From NCBI RefSeq assembly GCF_006716745.1, contig NZ_VFPP01000001.1, positions 7,203,386 to 7,267,385 of the forward strand: 64,000 bases of DNA, given 5' to 3'. The position numbers were made by a program, and so were the translations under genes. Shown here piece after piece: positions 16,874-25,242 of the stretch; the first letter of the stretch is position 1; every line of letters starts with the position of its first letter. The notes below the pieces were generated by a model, which saw only the letters and a list, made by a program, of their open reading frames with translations, was not told the origin of the DNA and did no database searches. Source of the stretch: Saccharothrix saharensis (GTDB lineage Bacteria > Actinomycetota > Actinomycetes > Mycobacteriales > Pseudonocardiaceae).

Positions 16874-17662
16874 TCAGCTGAGCTTGGTGGTCCGCATCGC
16901 CGTCACGCCCGCGGCCACGCCCCAGACGACCAGCACGGCGACGTGACCGGGGCTCGGCGCGGCCCCCTCGACCACGGCGTCGTGCAGGGCGAGCGCGAGC
17001 GCGGCGGACGGCAGCGCGTCCACGACGGTCGCCAGCCACCCCGGCAGCGCGTCCACGCCGAGCGCGACGCCGCCGACGAGCAGCAGCGCGAACCACACGA
17101 TGTTGGCCAGTGCGAGCACGATCTCCGCCCGCAGCGCGCCGCCGAGCAGCACGCCGAGCGCGCCGAACGACAACGTGCCGAGCAGGATCAGCAGAGCCGC
17201 CCACAGCAGACCGGTAGCGGACGGTAGCCGCCAGCCGAGCAGCAGCGCGACCACGGCGATGATGACGACCTGCACGGCGACCACGGCCAGCGCCGCGACG
17301 ACCCGTCCGGCGACGAGCAGCCAGCGGGGGAGCGCGGTCGCGGCGAGGCGCTTGAGCACGCCGTAACGCCGGTCGAAGCCGAGCGCAATCGCTTGCCCGG
17401 TGAACGCGGACGAGATCACGGCCAGCGCGAGGATGCGGGCGGTGGCCGAGCCGACCCGCGGGTCGGGCACCGGGATGACGTCCATCAGGCTCATCGCGAC
17501 CAGCAGCGCCACCGGGATGAGCACGGTCAGCAGGATCTGCTCGCCGTTGCGCAGCGTGAGCACGGTCTCGGTGCGGGCCTGGGCGAGCAGCATCCGGCCG
17601 AGCTTGCCGCGGCCGGGCGCTGGCGTGAACGTGCCGGGCGCGAACGAGGGTGAGTCGGTCAC
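16874..17662 (-). CDS. ABC-2-type transporter permease
   Basis: 262 residues with six membrane helices; cytoplasmic N-terminus LLAQARTETVLTLRNGEQ, then helix pairs with ARILALAVISSAFTGQAIAL, FDRRYGVLKRLAATALPRWL and a C-terminal AVLVVWGVAAG. This is the ABC-2/DrrB-like permease type that exports drugs, lipids or polymers. The GTG start overlaps the ATPase stop (GTGA at 17662-17659), so the two are coupled. Its substrate is unknown; the neighbouring ctaA may point to heme-related export but this is only context. Confidence 0.88.
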   Translation of the reverse strand: MTDSPSFAPGTFTPAPGRGKLGRMLLAQARTETVLTLRNGEQILLTVLIPVALLVAMSLMDVIPVPDPRVGSATARILALAVISSAFTGQAIALGFDRRYGVLKRLAATALPRWLLVAGRVVAALAVVAVQVVIIAVVALLLGWRLPSATGLLWAALLILLGTLSFGALGVLLGGALRAEIVLALANIVWFALLLVGGVALGVDALPGWLATVVDALPSAALALALHDAVVEGAAPSPGHVAVLVVWGVAAGVTAMRTTKLS

Positions 17663-18597
17663 GAGCGCAGCTCCCTGCCGGTCAGCTCCAGGAACACGTC
17701 CTCCAGGCTGCGCCTGGCCACGGTCAGCTCCTCGGCCAGCACGCCCTGCTGGGCGCACCACGAGGTGACCGTGGAGAGGACCTGCGGGTCGATGTGGCCC
17801 TGCACGAGGTAGGTGCCGCGAGTCGCCTCGCGCACCTCCAGACCCTCCGGCAGGGCGTCGCGCAGCAACGTCAGGTCCAGGCCGGGCCGGGCGCGGAAGC
17901 GCAGCTGCCGGTCGTCGGCGTGGTGCTCGGTGAGCTCGGCCGGGCTGCCCTGGGCGACGACGCGGCCCGCGTCCACGATGACGACGTGGTCGGCGAGCGC
18001 TTCGGCCTCGTCCATGAGGTGGGTGGTGAGCAGCACGCTGACGCCGTCCGCGCGCAGTGCCGACACCAGTTCCCAGACCAGGCGGCGGGCCTGGGGGTCC
18101 ATGCCGGCGGTCGGCTCGTCCAGGAACACCAGCTCGGGCCGCCCGACGAGGGCGCACGCCAGGGACAGGCGTTGCTGCTGCCCGCCGGACAGCCGCTTGT
18201 AGGGGGTGCGCACCGCCGACGAGAGCCCGAGCACGTCCAGCAGCCACCGGGGGTCGAGGGGGTTCGCGGCGCACGCGGCCACCAGGCGCAGCATCTCGTC
18301 GGCCCGCACGCCGGGGTAACCGCCGCCGCCCTGCGGCATCACGCCGATGCGGGGGCGCAGCCGGTCGCCGTCGCGCCGGGGGTCGAGCCCGAGGACGCGG
18401 ACCTCGCCGCCGTCGGCCGCCCGGAACCCCTCGCAGACTTCGACGGTGGTCGTCTTCCCGGCGCCGTTGGGGCCGAGGAGCGCGAGGACCGTGCCGGTGT
18501 CCAGGGTGAGGTCGAGTCCGTTCACCGCGACGGTGGAGCCGTAGCGCTTGACCAGCCCCGACACTTCCACGGCAGGGTGCTGGGGGTGCGGGCTCAC
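17659..18597 (-). CDS. ABC transporter ATP-binding protein (DrrA/CcmA type)
   Basis: 312 residues. Walker A GPNGAGKTTT (about 42-51), Q-loop GVMPQGGGGYPGV, signature LSGGQQQRLSLA, Walker B ELVFLDEPTAGMD, H-loop LLTTHLMDEAEAL; a C-terminal extension of about 90 residues (DRQLRFRARPGLDL...) is typical of DrrA-like ATPases. Partners the permease at 16874-17662. GTG 18597 is supported by a TAGGCT box 8 bases upstream (18606-18611). Likely forms an exporter in the inner membrane. Confidence 0.92.
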   Translation of the reverse strand: MSPHPQHPAVEVSGLVKRYGSTVAVNGLDLTLDTGTVLALLGPNGAGKTTTVEVCEGFRAADGGEVRVLGLDPRRDGDRLRPRIGVMPQGGGGYPGVRADEMLRLVAACAANPLDPRWLLDVLGLSSAVRTPYKRLSGGQQQRLSLACALVGRPELVFLDEPTAGMDPQARRLVWELVSALRADGVSVLLTTHLMDEAEALADHVVIVDAGRVVAQGSPAELTEHHADDRQLRFRARPGLDLTLLRDALPEGLEVREATRGTYLVQGHIDPQVLSTVTSWCAQQGVLAEELTVARRSLEDVFLELTGRELRS

Positions 18598-18605
18598 GAC
18601 GGGGA

Positions 18606-18611
18606 AGCCTA
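18606..18611 (-). promoter_or_regulatory. -10 box TAGGCT for leaderless ABC ATPase
   Basis: TANNNT element 8 bases upstream of GTG 18597 on the minus strand. Confidence 0.45.
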
Positions 18612-18734
18612 GGGCGTGGCCTGCCCCACCCCGGTGGTGGGGTCAGCCCCACCGGGGTTCTCCGGGTGGCTTCAGGGTCGTCTCGGGGGTGTTCCCGATA
18701 TCTTCGGTCGCCATTCCGGACGAAGATTTTCCTC

Positions 18735-19361
18735 GTGGTGGAGATCCGGGGGAAAACGCGGACGGCGGTGGTGCCGCTGGCTGTCGTGGGGCTCGTCCTG
18801 TCGCTGTTCCCGATTGTTTACCTGCATGTGTCGTCGGTCGGCGAACTGAGCCCGATCGCGCACACGATCAGCGATTACATCTTCGTGGACAACGGCAGCG
18901 GCCTGCTCGCCGCGACCGCGCTGACGCTGGCGGCGGCGTCGATCGGCCTGCTCGTCGCCCTGGTCCGGTCGGGTCTGCCCAGACGGGGGCCGGTGGCAGT
19001 GCTGCTGGGGCTGTGGGCGGCGGGGTTGGCGGTGGCCGCGGTGTTCCCGACCGACCCGACCGGCACGCCCACGTCGTTCTCCGGCGCGGTGCACCGGTAC
19101 GCGGGCGCGGTGATGTTCGCGAGCCTGCCGCTGGCCGGGTGGCTGATTTCCCGGACGTTCATCTCCAGTACCGCCCTGCGTCGTATTTCCGTAGCCGCGG
19201 GCATCACCTCGGTGGCATTCATGGTCAGTCACGTCTCGGTGGTGTACCCGGGTAACGGCGCGGTCGTGCTCGGCCTTTTCGAGCGCGTTCTGTTCGCCTT
19301 GTTGTACGGGCTGCTGTTCGCCCTGGCCTCCGCCGTCCTGCGCCGCGAGGAGGCGTCATGA
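18735..19361 (+). CDS. DUF998 family membrane protein
   Basis: About 208 residues with six membrane helices. The first loop has SPIAHTISDYIF, the conserved motif of DUF998 proteins; VFPTDPTGTPTSFSGAVHRY is the second conserved block. Function unknown; the family is common in membranes of actinobacteria. Start uncertain: tandem GTGs at 18735 and 18738 precede the first helix and no clear ribosome site is seen; in-frame starts reach back to 18666. The stop overlaps the next start (ATGA at 19358-19361), so it is coupled to the transporter-glycosyltransferase gene and may work with it. Confidence 0.75.
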   Translation: MVEIRGKTRTAVVPLAVVGLVLSLFPIVYLHVSSVGELSPIAHTISDYIFVDNGSGLLAATALTLAAASIGLLVALVRSGLPRRGPVAVLLGLWAAGLAVAAVFPTDPTGTPTSFSGAVHRYAGAVMFASLPLAGWLISRTFISSTALRRISVAAGITSVAFMVSHVSVVYPGNGAVVLGLFERVLFALLYGLLFALASAVLRREEAS

Positions 19362-21382
19362 CGTGGCTCGCCGTCCTGCTCGCGGTGCTCGGCGCCGTGT
19401 TCTTCGCCTTCGCCGCACGCCTGCAGCACGACGCCGTGCGGGCGAGCGAGGGCGCGTTGAAGGTCCTGGAGCTGCTGCGCAGGCCGCGGTGGCTGCTGGG
19501 CCTGGTGTTGCTCGTCCTCGGCGCCGGTGTGCACGCGGCGGCGTTGGGGATGGCGCCGTTGAGCGTGGTGCAACCGGTCGGCGTGGTGGCCATCGGCATC
19601 ACCGCGGTCCTCGACGGTCGCCGCCGTGAGCTGCCCGCGGTCGCGTGGACCACGTTCGGCGTGGGCGCGTTCGTGCTCCTGGCCGCGGGCAGCGCCACGT
19701 CCACCGCGGTCGTGCCGGAGGCCGAGGTGAAGGCCGCGCTGCTGGCGCTCGGCCTGATCGCGGTCCCGGGCCTGGTCGGCGTGCTGTCGACCCGCCCGGC
19801 GGTGCGCGCCCTCGGTTTCGGCGCGGCGGGCGGTGTCGCCTACGGCTTCGTGTCCGTGCTCATGCGGTCGGTGTCGCAGGACGTCCAGCAGGGCGGCCTG
19901 GCGTGGTCGACCGCGCTCTCGGCGGCGGGCATCGCCGCCGCCCTCGTCGTCGGCGGCTGGTTCACCCAGCACGCCTACGCCAGCGGACCGCCGCACCTGG
20001 CGGTCGCCTGCCTCACCGTGGTGGACCCGCTCGTGGCCGTCGGCATCGGCGCGGGGCTGCTCGGCGAGGCGACCCGGACCAGCCCGCTGGTGGCCGCCGC
20101 CCAGGTGGCGTGCGCCGCGATCGCCGTCGGCGGTGTCGTCGCGCTGGCCCGCACCCGAACTCTTCCCGCAGTACCCACCAGATCGGAGACGACAGTGACC
20201 AACGGACGCGCCATGCGGATCGTGATCGCCGCGGAGACGTTCCCGCCGGACGTCAACGGCGCGGCCCGGTTCGCCCACCGCCTCGCCACCGGGCTCGCCG
20301 GCCGCGGCCACGACGTGCACGTGATCTGCGTGTCGCCGGACGGCGCGGCCCGCACCGAGCGGGCCGATGGGATCACCGTGCACCGGGTGCGGTCGCACCG
20401 CACGCCGTTCCACCGCACGTTCCGGGTCGGGCTGCCGTGGCAGGTGCGCAAGGACGTCGCCGTGCTGCTGGAGGAGCTGCGGCCGGACCTGGTGCACGTG
20501 CAGGCGCACTTCGTCGTGGGGCGGCACGTGCTGCGGCAGGCGGCGGCGTCGGGCATCCCGACCGTGGCGACGAACCACTTCATGCCGGAGAACCTGTTCG
20601 GGCACGCGCACGTGCCGGCGTGGTTGCAGGGCATGGCGTCGCGGTGGGCGTGGCGGGACCTGGGGCGGGTGTTCGGCGTGGCCGACGTGGTGACCGCGCC
20701 GACGCCGCGGGCCGTGCGGCTGCTGCACGACAACGGTTTCCCGGAGCGGGCCGTGCCGGTGTCGTGCGGCATCGACATCGACCGGTACCGGTCGCGGCGC
20801 CCCGTGCGGCGCACCGACGCGCCGACCGTGCTGTTCGTGGGGCGGTTGGACGAGGAGAAGCGGGTGGACGAGCTGCTGCGCGCCCTCGCGCTCGTGCCGC
20901 GGCTGCACGCCGAGATCGTGGGCGACGGCTCGTGCCGGGCGGAGTGGGAGCTGCTGGCGCGTGACCTCGGCATCACCGACCGCGTCCGCTTCCGCGGTTT
21001 CGTGAGCGAGTCCGAGCTGCTGGACGCCTACGCGTCGGCGGACGTGTTCTGCATGCCGGGCATCGCCGAGCTGCAGAGCCTGGCCACGATGGAGGCGATG
21101 GCCGCGGGCAAGCCGGTGGTGGTGGCGGACGCGATGGCGTTGCCGCACCTGTGCAAGCCGGGACGCAACGGCTGGCTGTTCACGCCGGGCGACGTGCGCG
21201 GCCTGGCGGACCGCCTGCACGCCGTGACCGTCGACCCGACCGTCACCGTCCGCATGGGTGCCGCGTCCAGCGACCTGATCGCCGCCCACGCCATCGACAC
21301 CACCCTGGAGACCTTCGAATCCCTCTACTCCCGCGCCCTGGGCCTGCCCACCCCGACCCTCACCCCCGCCCTGGCCGCGTGA
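19358..21382 (+). CDS. DMT-type transporter fused to GT4 glycosyltransferase
   Basis: 674 residues. Residues 1-265 form nine to ten membrane helices of the drug/metabolite or EamA-like type (ALGMAPLSVVQPVGVVAIGI; SGPPHLAVACLTVVDPLVAV). After a short linker, residues about 286-674 are a GT-B glycosyltransferase of family 4: AAETFPPDVNGAARFAHRLA, DLVHVQAHFVVGRHVL, VGRLDEEKRVDELLRAL, and the E-x7-E motif in GIAELQSLATMEAMAAGKP. The GT part is similar to mannosyltransferases such as PimB/MgtA-like enzymes. An internal GTG at 20195 has GGAG 6-8 bases upstream and could make the GT alone. A transporter fused to a cytoplasmic glycosyltransferase suggests lipid-linked sugar handling. Confidence 0.85.
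   Translation: MTWLAVLLAVLGAVFFAFAARLQHDAVRASEGALKVLELLRRPRWLLGLVLLVLGAGVHAAALGMAPLSVVQPVGVVAIGITAVLDGRRRELPAVAWTTFGVGAFVLLAAGSATSTAVVPEAEVKAALLALGLIAVPGLVGVLSTRPAVRALGFGAAGGVAYGFVSVLMRSVSQDVQQGGLAWSTALSAAGIAAALVVGGWFTQHAYASGPPHLAVACLTVVDPLVAVGIGAGLLGEATRTSPLVAAAQVACAAIAVGGVVALARTRTLPAVPTRSETTVTNGRAMRIVIAAETFPPDVNGAARFAHRLATGLAGRGHDVHVICVSPDGAARTERADGITVHRVRSHRTPFHRTFRVGLPWQVRKDVAVLLEELRPDLVHVQAHFVVGRHVLRQAAASGIPTVATNHFMPENLFGHAHVPAWLQGMASRWAWRDLGRVFGVADVVTAPTPRAVRLLHDNGFPERAVPVSCGIDIDRYRSRRPVRRTDAPTVLFVGRLDEEKRVDELLRALALVPRLHAEIVGDGSCRAEWELLARDLGITDRVRFRGFVSESELLDAYASADVFCMPGIAELQSLATMEAMAAGKPVVVADAMALPHLCKPGRNGWLFTPGDVRGLADRLHAVTVDPTVTVRMGAASSDLIAAHAIDTTLETFESLYSRALGLPTPTLTPALAA
20195..21382 (+). 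CDS. possible internal start: free-standing GT4 glycosyltransferase
   Basis: In frame within the fusion gene. GTG 20195 (VTNGRAMRIVIAAETFPP) is preceded by CGGAGAC at 20184-20190, and ATG 20213 starts the glycosyltransferase fold itself. If used, a 395-residue cytosolic enzyme is made next to the fusion protein. This is how two formerly separate, adjacent genes would look after the stop codon between them was lost. Confidence 0.4.
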   Translation: MTNGRAMRIVIAAETFPPDVNGAARFAHRLATGLAGRGHDVHVICVSPDGAARTERADGITVHRVRSHRTPFHRTFRVGLPWQVRKDVAVLLEELRPDLVHVQAHFVVGRHVLRQAAASGIPTVATNHFMPENLFGHAHVPAWLQGMASRWAWRDLGRVFGVADVVTAPTPRAVRLLHDNGFPERAVPVSCGIDIDRYRSRRPVRRTDAPTVLFVGRLDEEKRVDELLRALALVPRLHAEIVGDGSCRAEWELLARDLGITDRVRFRGFVSESELLDAYASADVFCMPGIAELQSLATMEAMAAGKPVVVADAMALPHLCKPGRNGWLFTPGDVRGLADRLHAVTVDPTVTVRMGAASSDLIAAHAIDTTLETFESLYSRALGLPTPTLTPALAA

Positions 21383-21517
21383 GTCGAACCTCCAGGTCCC
21401 GAGTGTCGAACGTTCAGGACCACCGAATTCAACGTTCAGGACACCACCGCCGGGTCCTGAACGTAGAACTCGGGGGTCCCGAGCGTTCGACACTCGGGTC
21501 CCGAGCGTTCGACACTC
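21381..21517. repeat. 3'-end repeat cluster B (six units, inverted arrangement)
   Basis: Starts inside the stop codon of the transporter-glycosyltransferase gene (TGA at 21380-21382) and ends 3 bases from the stop of the convergent patatin gene (21521). Plus-oriented units: 21381-21400, 21401-21424, 21425-21445. Minus-oriented units: 21452-21471, 21475-21495, 21496-21517, the last two being the exact tandem GGTCCCGAGCGTTCGACACTC (21 bases, shown here split: GGTCCCGAGCG and TTCGACACTC). The two halves are nearly complementary and would fold into one long hairpin, so the cluster may act as a two-way terminator. Confidence 0.88.
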
Positions 21518-21520
21518 GGG

Positions 21521-24500
21521 TTAGTCGAGGTCGGAGCCGGTGGTGGAGCGGTGGGCGGCGCGGTGCGCGACGCGGTGGCCGGTGGTGGTCAGGCGGGGGC
21601 GGCCGGAGTCGTCCAGGTCGGTGAGGAACTTGAACAGCATCCCGTGGCCCTCCAGCCGCTTCAGCAGCACGGCGGCCACGTCGTCGGGGTCGAAGTCCAG
21701 GATGGACAGCTGCTCCACCAACGACGTCGCGATGGTCCGCCGAGCCCGCAACGGCACCCACCACGTCGTCACCAGCAGCAGCACCAGCCCGAACGCCAAC
21801 GCCGTGCCCAGCACCGCCTCCCACCCGGTGAACCGCAACGAGAACACCTGCACCACCGCGGCGATGACCAACAGCGCGGACCCGTACACCGCGGCCCACC
21901 CGGCGGTCGCGGACGCGGGCGGCTCGGCGGCCTCCGTGTCCCACACCCCGTCCACCTGCCGCCACCGCCGCAGCGAGCTGCCCAGGACGTACGACGTCAC
22001 CCCGCCGAACACGATCGCGACGACCGTCCCGATCACCACCGGCGCCGGGCTCAGGTCGTACAGCCGGTACCGCACCACGGCCCACACACCGGCCACGATC
22101 GCCGCCGCCACCAGCACCCGCACCAGCAGCCGCGGCTTCAACCGCACCTTCCCCAGCACGGCCAGCGGCGTGCCCACCGGCGCGGGCAGGCTGCCGATGA
22201 CCAGCAACCCCACCACGACCAGCAGCACGCCGCCGACCGCCACCATGCCCGTCACGGCCTGGTCGCCGGTCTGCCCGGACGCCAACGCGTCCCGGGTCCG
22301 GTCGATCGCCACCGTCACCAGCGGGATCACCGGCGACAGCAGCACCAGCCCGTGCAGCAGCGTGCCCGACCGCAGCGCCGCGTAGCCGAACGCGGCCAGC
22401 AGCGTGCCGCCGCCGAACGCCGCCGCCGGACCGACCGCCCACGGCGGCAGCAGGTCGAACAGCGACAGCACCAGCAGCGCCCCGCCCAACGCGAACCCGA
22501 GCAACCCCAGGAACTGCGCCAGCCGCCCACCCCTGGTCAGCCCGGTGATCGTCCAGTACGGCAGCAGCGCCGCCCCGCGCAACGTCCTGGTCAGCGGTTT
22601 CGCCGTGCCCAGCCCGGAGTTGTCGCTGTCGGCCACGGTGATCGCCACCGCCGCGGCCGTCGCCGCCGTGCGGATCACCTGGTCGCTGCTCGCCTCCTGC
22701 ACCAGCGGCTCACGCCCGATGCCCGCCCGGTCGAACGCGCTCAGCCCCCGCACGCCCACCTCGACCCGTTCCGCGTCCGTCCGCACGGGCAGCCGGGACA
22801 GCAGTGCCGCCTGCTCCTCCAGGAACAGCTCGCCGCGCGAACGCCGGTCCGCGCCCTCGTGCCGGTCGGCCAGGATCGCCGCGCGCAACGCGGGCAGCTC
22901 CTCGCAGATGATCCGGGTGTGCAGGCCCCACGCGGCCAGCTCGGCCAGCGCCGCGCACGTCGGCGGGTGGTCGCCGTCGGGGTTCGCGTAGACCGCGCCC
23001 AGCTCGTCCTTCGCCCGCCGCACGTACGGCACCAGCTCGTCCGGCACGCCGTCGCCGAACAACGCCAGCACCAGCTCGTCGACCTTCGCCGCGGCCCGGG
23101 CGACCGGGTCGCCGCCACCGCCGGTGAGCCGGTCCACCCGCAGCAACCGCTTCGGGTCGAACACCACCTTGCACAGCATGGTCGCGCCGTCGAGCCTGCC
23201 CCAGATCCAGTCGTTGACCCGCCAGGACCGCTTGAGGAACCCGGAGAACCGGTTCAGCGACGCCCCACCGGCCTTGTCCTCGGCGGTGACGCTGTACTCG
23301 GCGAACGCGTTGCGCGTCTGCAGGCTGATCTGCACCAGCTCCACGGCTTGGTCCAAGCCGCCGCGGGTGTCGTCGGCCAGGCACGTCGTGGCGACCTCCA
23401 GGGCCAGCGCCCGGGACAGCAGCAGGTCGCCCGCCACCAGCCCCGCCCCGGCCTCGGCGTCGGTGCGCGGCTCGGTCAGCAGCCGGTGCCACGACCGCAG
23501 CTCGCCGACCCGCAACTGCTCGTCGTCCAGCCGGTCGAGGATGTCGTGCGCGTCACCGAGGACGCCCGCGATCCGGTCCACCTGCTCCCGCACCCGCCGG
23601 CCGACGCCGTCCGGCTCGTCCAGCATCTTCGCCGCGAACCGGCGGACCCGCCGTTCCCAGTACTCCTGGTCCAGCTCCTCCGCGCGGCCGGTGGTCCAGT
23701 GCTCGTCCAGCTCGACCCGGGCGGCGCGCAGCTTCGCCCGCACGTCGAACAGGTTCGTGCGCGCCATCGCGAGCCGCTGGGCGTCCGGCATCACCCACAC
23801 CAGGCGTTTGAGCACTTCCATCGCGGCGGACGCGAGCCGTTCGGCCATCGTGATGCCCCACGGCCAGCCGTGGTCGGGCAGCGCGGCCGGCTGCGGCACG
23901 GTCGGCACGTACGGCAGCTTGCCGTGCTGCGCGCGGTACTCGCGCTGGGCGGCTTCGGCGGCCGCGCGGACCCGTTCGAACGTCCAGCCGGCGGTGTTGG
24001 CGCCCGGCACCTCGAACTGGCGGGTCGTGACGTCGCGGGCGGCGTGCCGGATGCGCACGTCCTCGTAGTGGTCGTGCAGGGTCTCCGCCAGCGCGTACAG
24101 CTTCTCCGTGACCGAGCCGCCCGACGCCAGCCGGTCCAGCAGGGCGTTGCGCCCGCCGCGGCGTGAGGCGGCGTTGCGGTTGTGCTCCTCGATGCGGTCG
24201 ACGTAGGTGCGGCCGCTCTGGCTGGTCAACGCGCCGAGCAGCTTGCCGCCGGTGGCCATGGTGCTGGGCAGCGCGCCGTCCACCGGGGCCACCGGCTCCA
24301 CGACCGCCTCGGGGGCGTGCGGGAACACCAGCAGCATCACCCGCCGCACGGGGCCTTCGGCGGGCATCCGGTCGATGGCCTCCAACGCCTCCTTGGTGGG
24401 CGTGTTGACCAGGACGCCGCCGTCGACGGCGTAGCGGGACCGGTTGTCGGTGTCGTTGGCCCAGGAGGCGACGTCGGCCATGTTCGGCTTGTCGCCGTCG

Positions 24501-25168
24501 GGCGCGCCGGGTGCGACCGGGATGAACGACGGCTCGAACGCGAACGGGAAGGACGCGGACGAGCGGGCGGCCAGCGCCAACCGGCTGACCAGCGTCGGGA
24601 GGCGTTCGGCGGCGAAGTCGTCCCGGCCGTCGGGGTCGCGGCGGAACGAGAAGCTGCCCTGGTGGGTGGCCTGCACGAGGGTCTGGCCGAGGTCGTCGTG
24701 GTGGACCGTGGGCACGCCCGCGAGCAGCGTCGTGGTGATGCGCAGGTCGACCGGTCGGTCCTCCTGCGGGGTGAAGTCGGTGGTCAGGCGTTCGAGGGCT
24801 TCCTGGAGCCGGGGCAGGAAGAACTCGTCACCGCGCAGCAGCGACACGGGTTGGCCGCGGAACGGCGTGCGCAGCAGCTGTTCCATGCGCCCCTGCTCGG
24901 CCCACAGGTCGCGCAGCCGTTCCAGCCGGGCGTTCGCGTTGACCTGGGACAACGCCAGCGCGGCCCCGTTGATGCCGCCGGCCGACGTGCCCGTGATGAC
25001 GTCGGCGCGGGCCGTGCTGCCGACCATGTCCAGCAGGTCCGCGTACGGGCCGTCACCCCTGGTCAGCCGGTCGAGCTCGAGCACCACACCGCCCATCCAC
25101 ACGGCGAGGCTGACCCCGCCGTTGAGCACGACGGCGAACCGGATCTGCTCCCTGGGCACGTCCACCAT
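21521..25168 (-). CDS. patatin-like phospholipase with large C-terminal membrane domain
   Basis: 1215 residues. N-terminal patatin domain (1-270): oxyanion segment VVLNGGVSLAVWMGG, nucleophile elbow GTSAGG (Ser62) and catalytic Asp in AVDGGVLVNTP (D249), so the Ser-Asp dyad is intact. A long helical middle (300-800) follows, then about ten membrane helices (about 850-1120) and a His/Arg-rich tail. It resembles the actinobacterial patatin-DUF3376 proteins, which hydrolyse acyl esters of phospholipids or related lipids. ATG 25168 with GGAGGAGGG upstream is chosen over an upstream in-frame start. The 3' end abuts repeat cluster B and cluster C lies just upstream of its start. The fusion to a membrane domain suggests lipid remodelling in the inner membrane. 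Confidence 0.87.
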   Translation of the reverse strand: MVDVPREQIRFAVVLNGGVSLAVWMGGVVLELDRLTRGDGPYADLLDMVGSTARADVITGTSAGGINGAALALSQVNANARLERLRDLWAEQGRMEQLLRTPFRGQPVSLLRGDEFFLPRLQEALERLTTDFTPQEDRPVDLRITTTLLAGVPTVHHDDLGQTLVQATHQGSFSFRRDPDGRDDFAAERLPTLVSRLALAARSSASFPFAFEPSFIPVAPGAPDGDKPNMADVASWANDTDNRSRYAVDGGVLVNTPTKEALEAIDRMPAEGPVRRVMLLVFPHAPEAVVEPVAPVDGALPSTMATGGKLLGALTSQSGRTYVDRIEEHNRNAASRRGGRNALLDRLASGGSVTEKLYALAETLHDHYEDVRIRHAARDVTTRQFEVPGANTAGWTFERVRAAAEAAQREYRAQHGKLPYVPTVPQPAALPDHGWPWGITMAERLASAAMEVLKRLVWVMPDAQRLAMARTNLFDVRAKLRAARVELDEHWTTGRAEELDQEYWERRVRRFAAKMLDEPDGVGRRVREQVDRIAGVLGDAHDILDRLDDEQLRVGELRSWHRLLTEPRTDAEAGAGLVAGDLLLSRALALEVATTCLADDTRGGLDQAVELVQISLQTRNAFAEYSVTAEDKAGGASLNRFSGFLKRSWRVNDWIWGRLDGATMLCKVVFDPKRLLRVDRLTGGGGDPVARAAAKVDELVLALFGDGVPDELVPYVRRAKDELGAVYANPDGDHPPTCAALAELAAWGLHTRIICEELPALRAAILADRHEGADRRSRGELFLEEQAALLSRLPVRTDAERVEVGVRGLSAFDRAGIGREPLVQEASSDQVIRTAATAAAVAITVADSDNSGLGTAKPLTRTLRGAALLPYWTITGLTRGGRLAQFLGLLGFALGGALLVLSLFDLLPPWAVGPAAAFGGGTLLAAFGYAALRSGTLLHGLVLLSPVIPLVTVAIDRTRDALASGQTGDQAVTGMVAVGGVLLVVVGLLVIGSLPAPVGTPLAVLGKVRLKPRLLVRVLVAAAIVAGVWAVVRYRLYDLSPAPVVIGTVVAIVFGGVTSYVLGSSLRRWRQVDGVWDTEAAEPPASATAGWAAVYGSALLVIAAVVQVFSLRFTGWEAVLGTALAFGLVLLLVTTWWVPLRARRTIATSLVEQLSILDFDPDDVAAVLLKRLEGHGMLFKFLTDLDDSGRPRLTTTGHRVAHRAAHRSTTGSDLD

Positions 25169-25242
25169 CACACCCTCCTCCCCGCGGCCCCGATCCTCCC
25201 GCACCCCCTACCTCGCCCACCGCCGCCTCCCGGTTACACCCG

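Noticed and set aside
16874-18652. One 592-codon frame suggesting a fused ABC protein
   Set aside because: The upstream part is out of frame with the real ATPase gene; GTGA overlap at 17659-17662 shows two separate genes.
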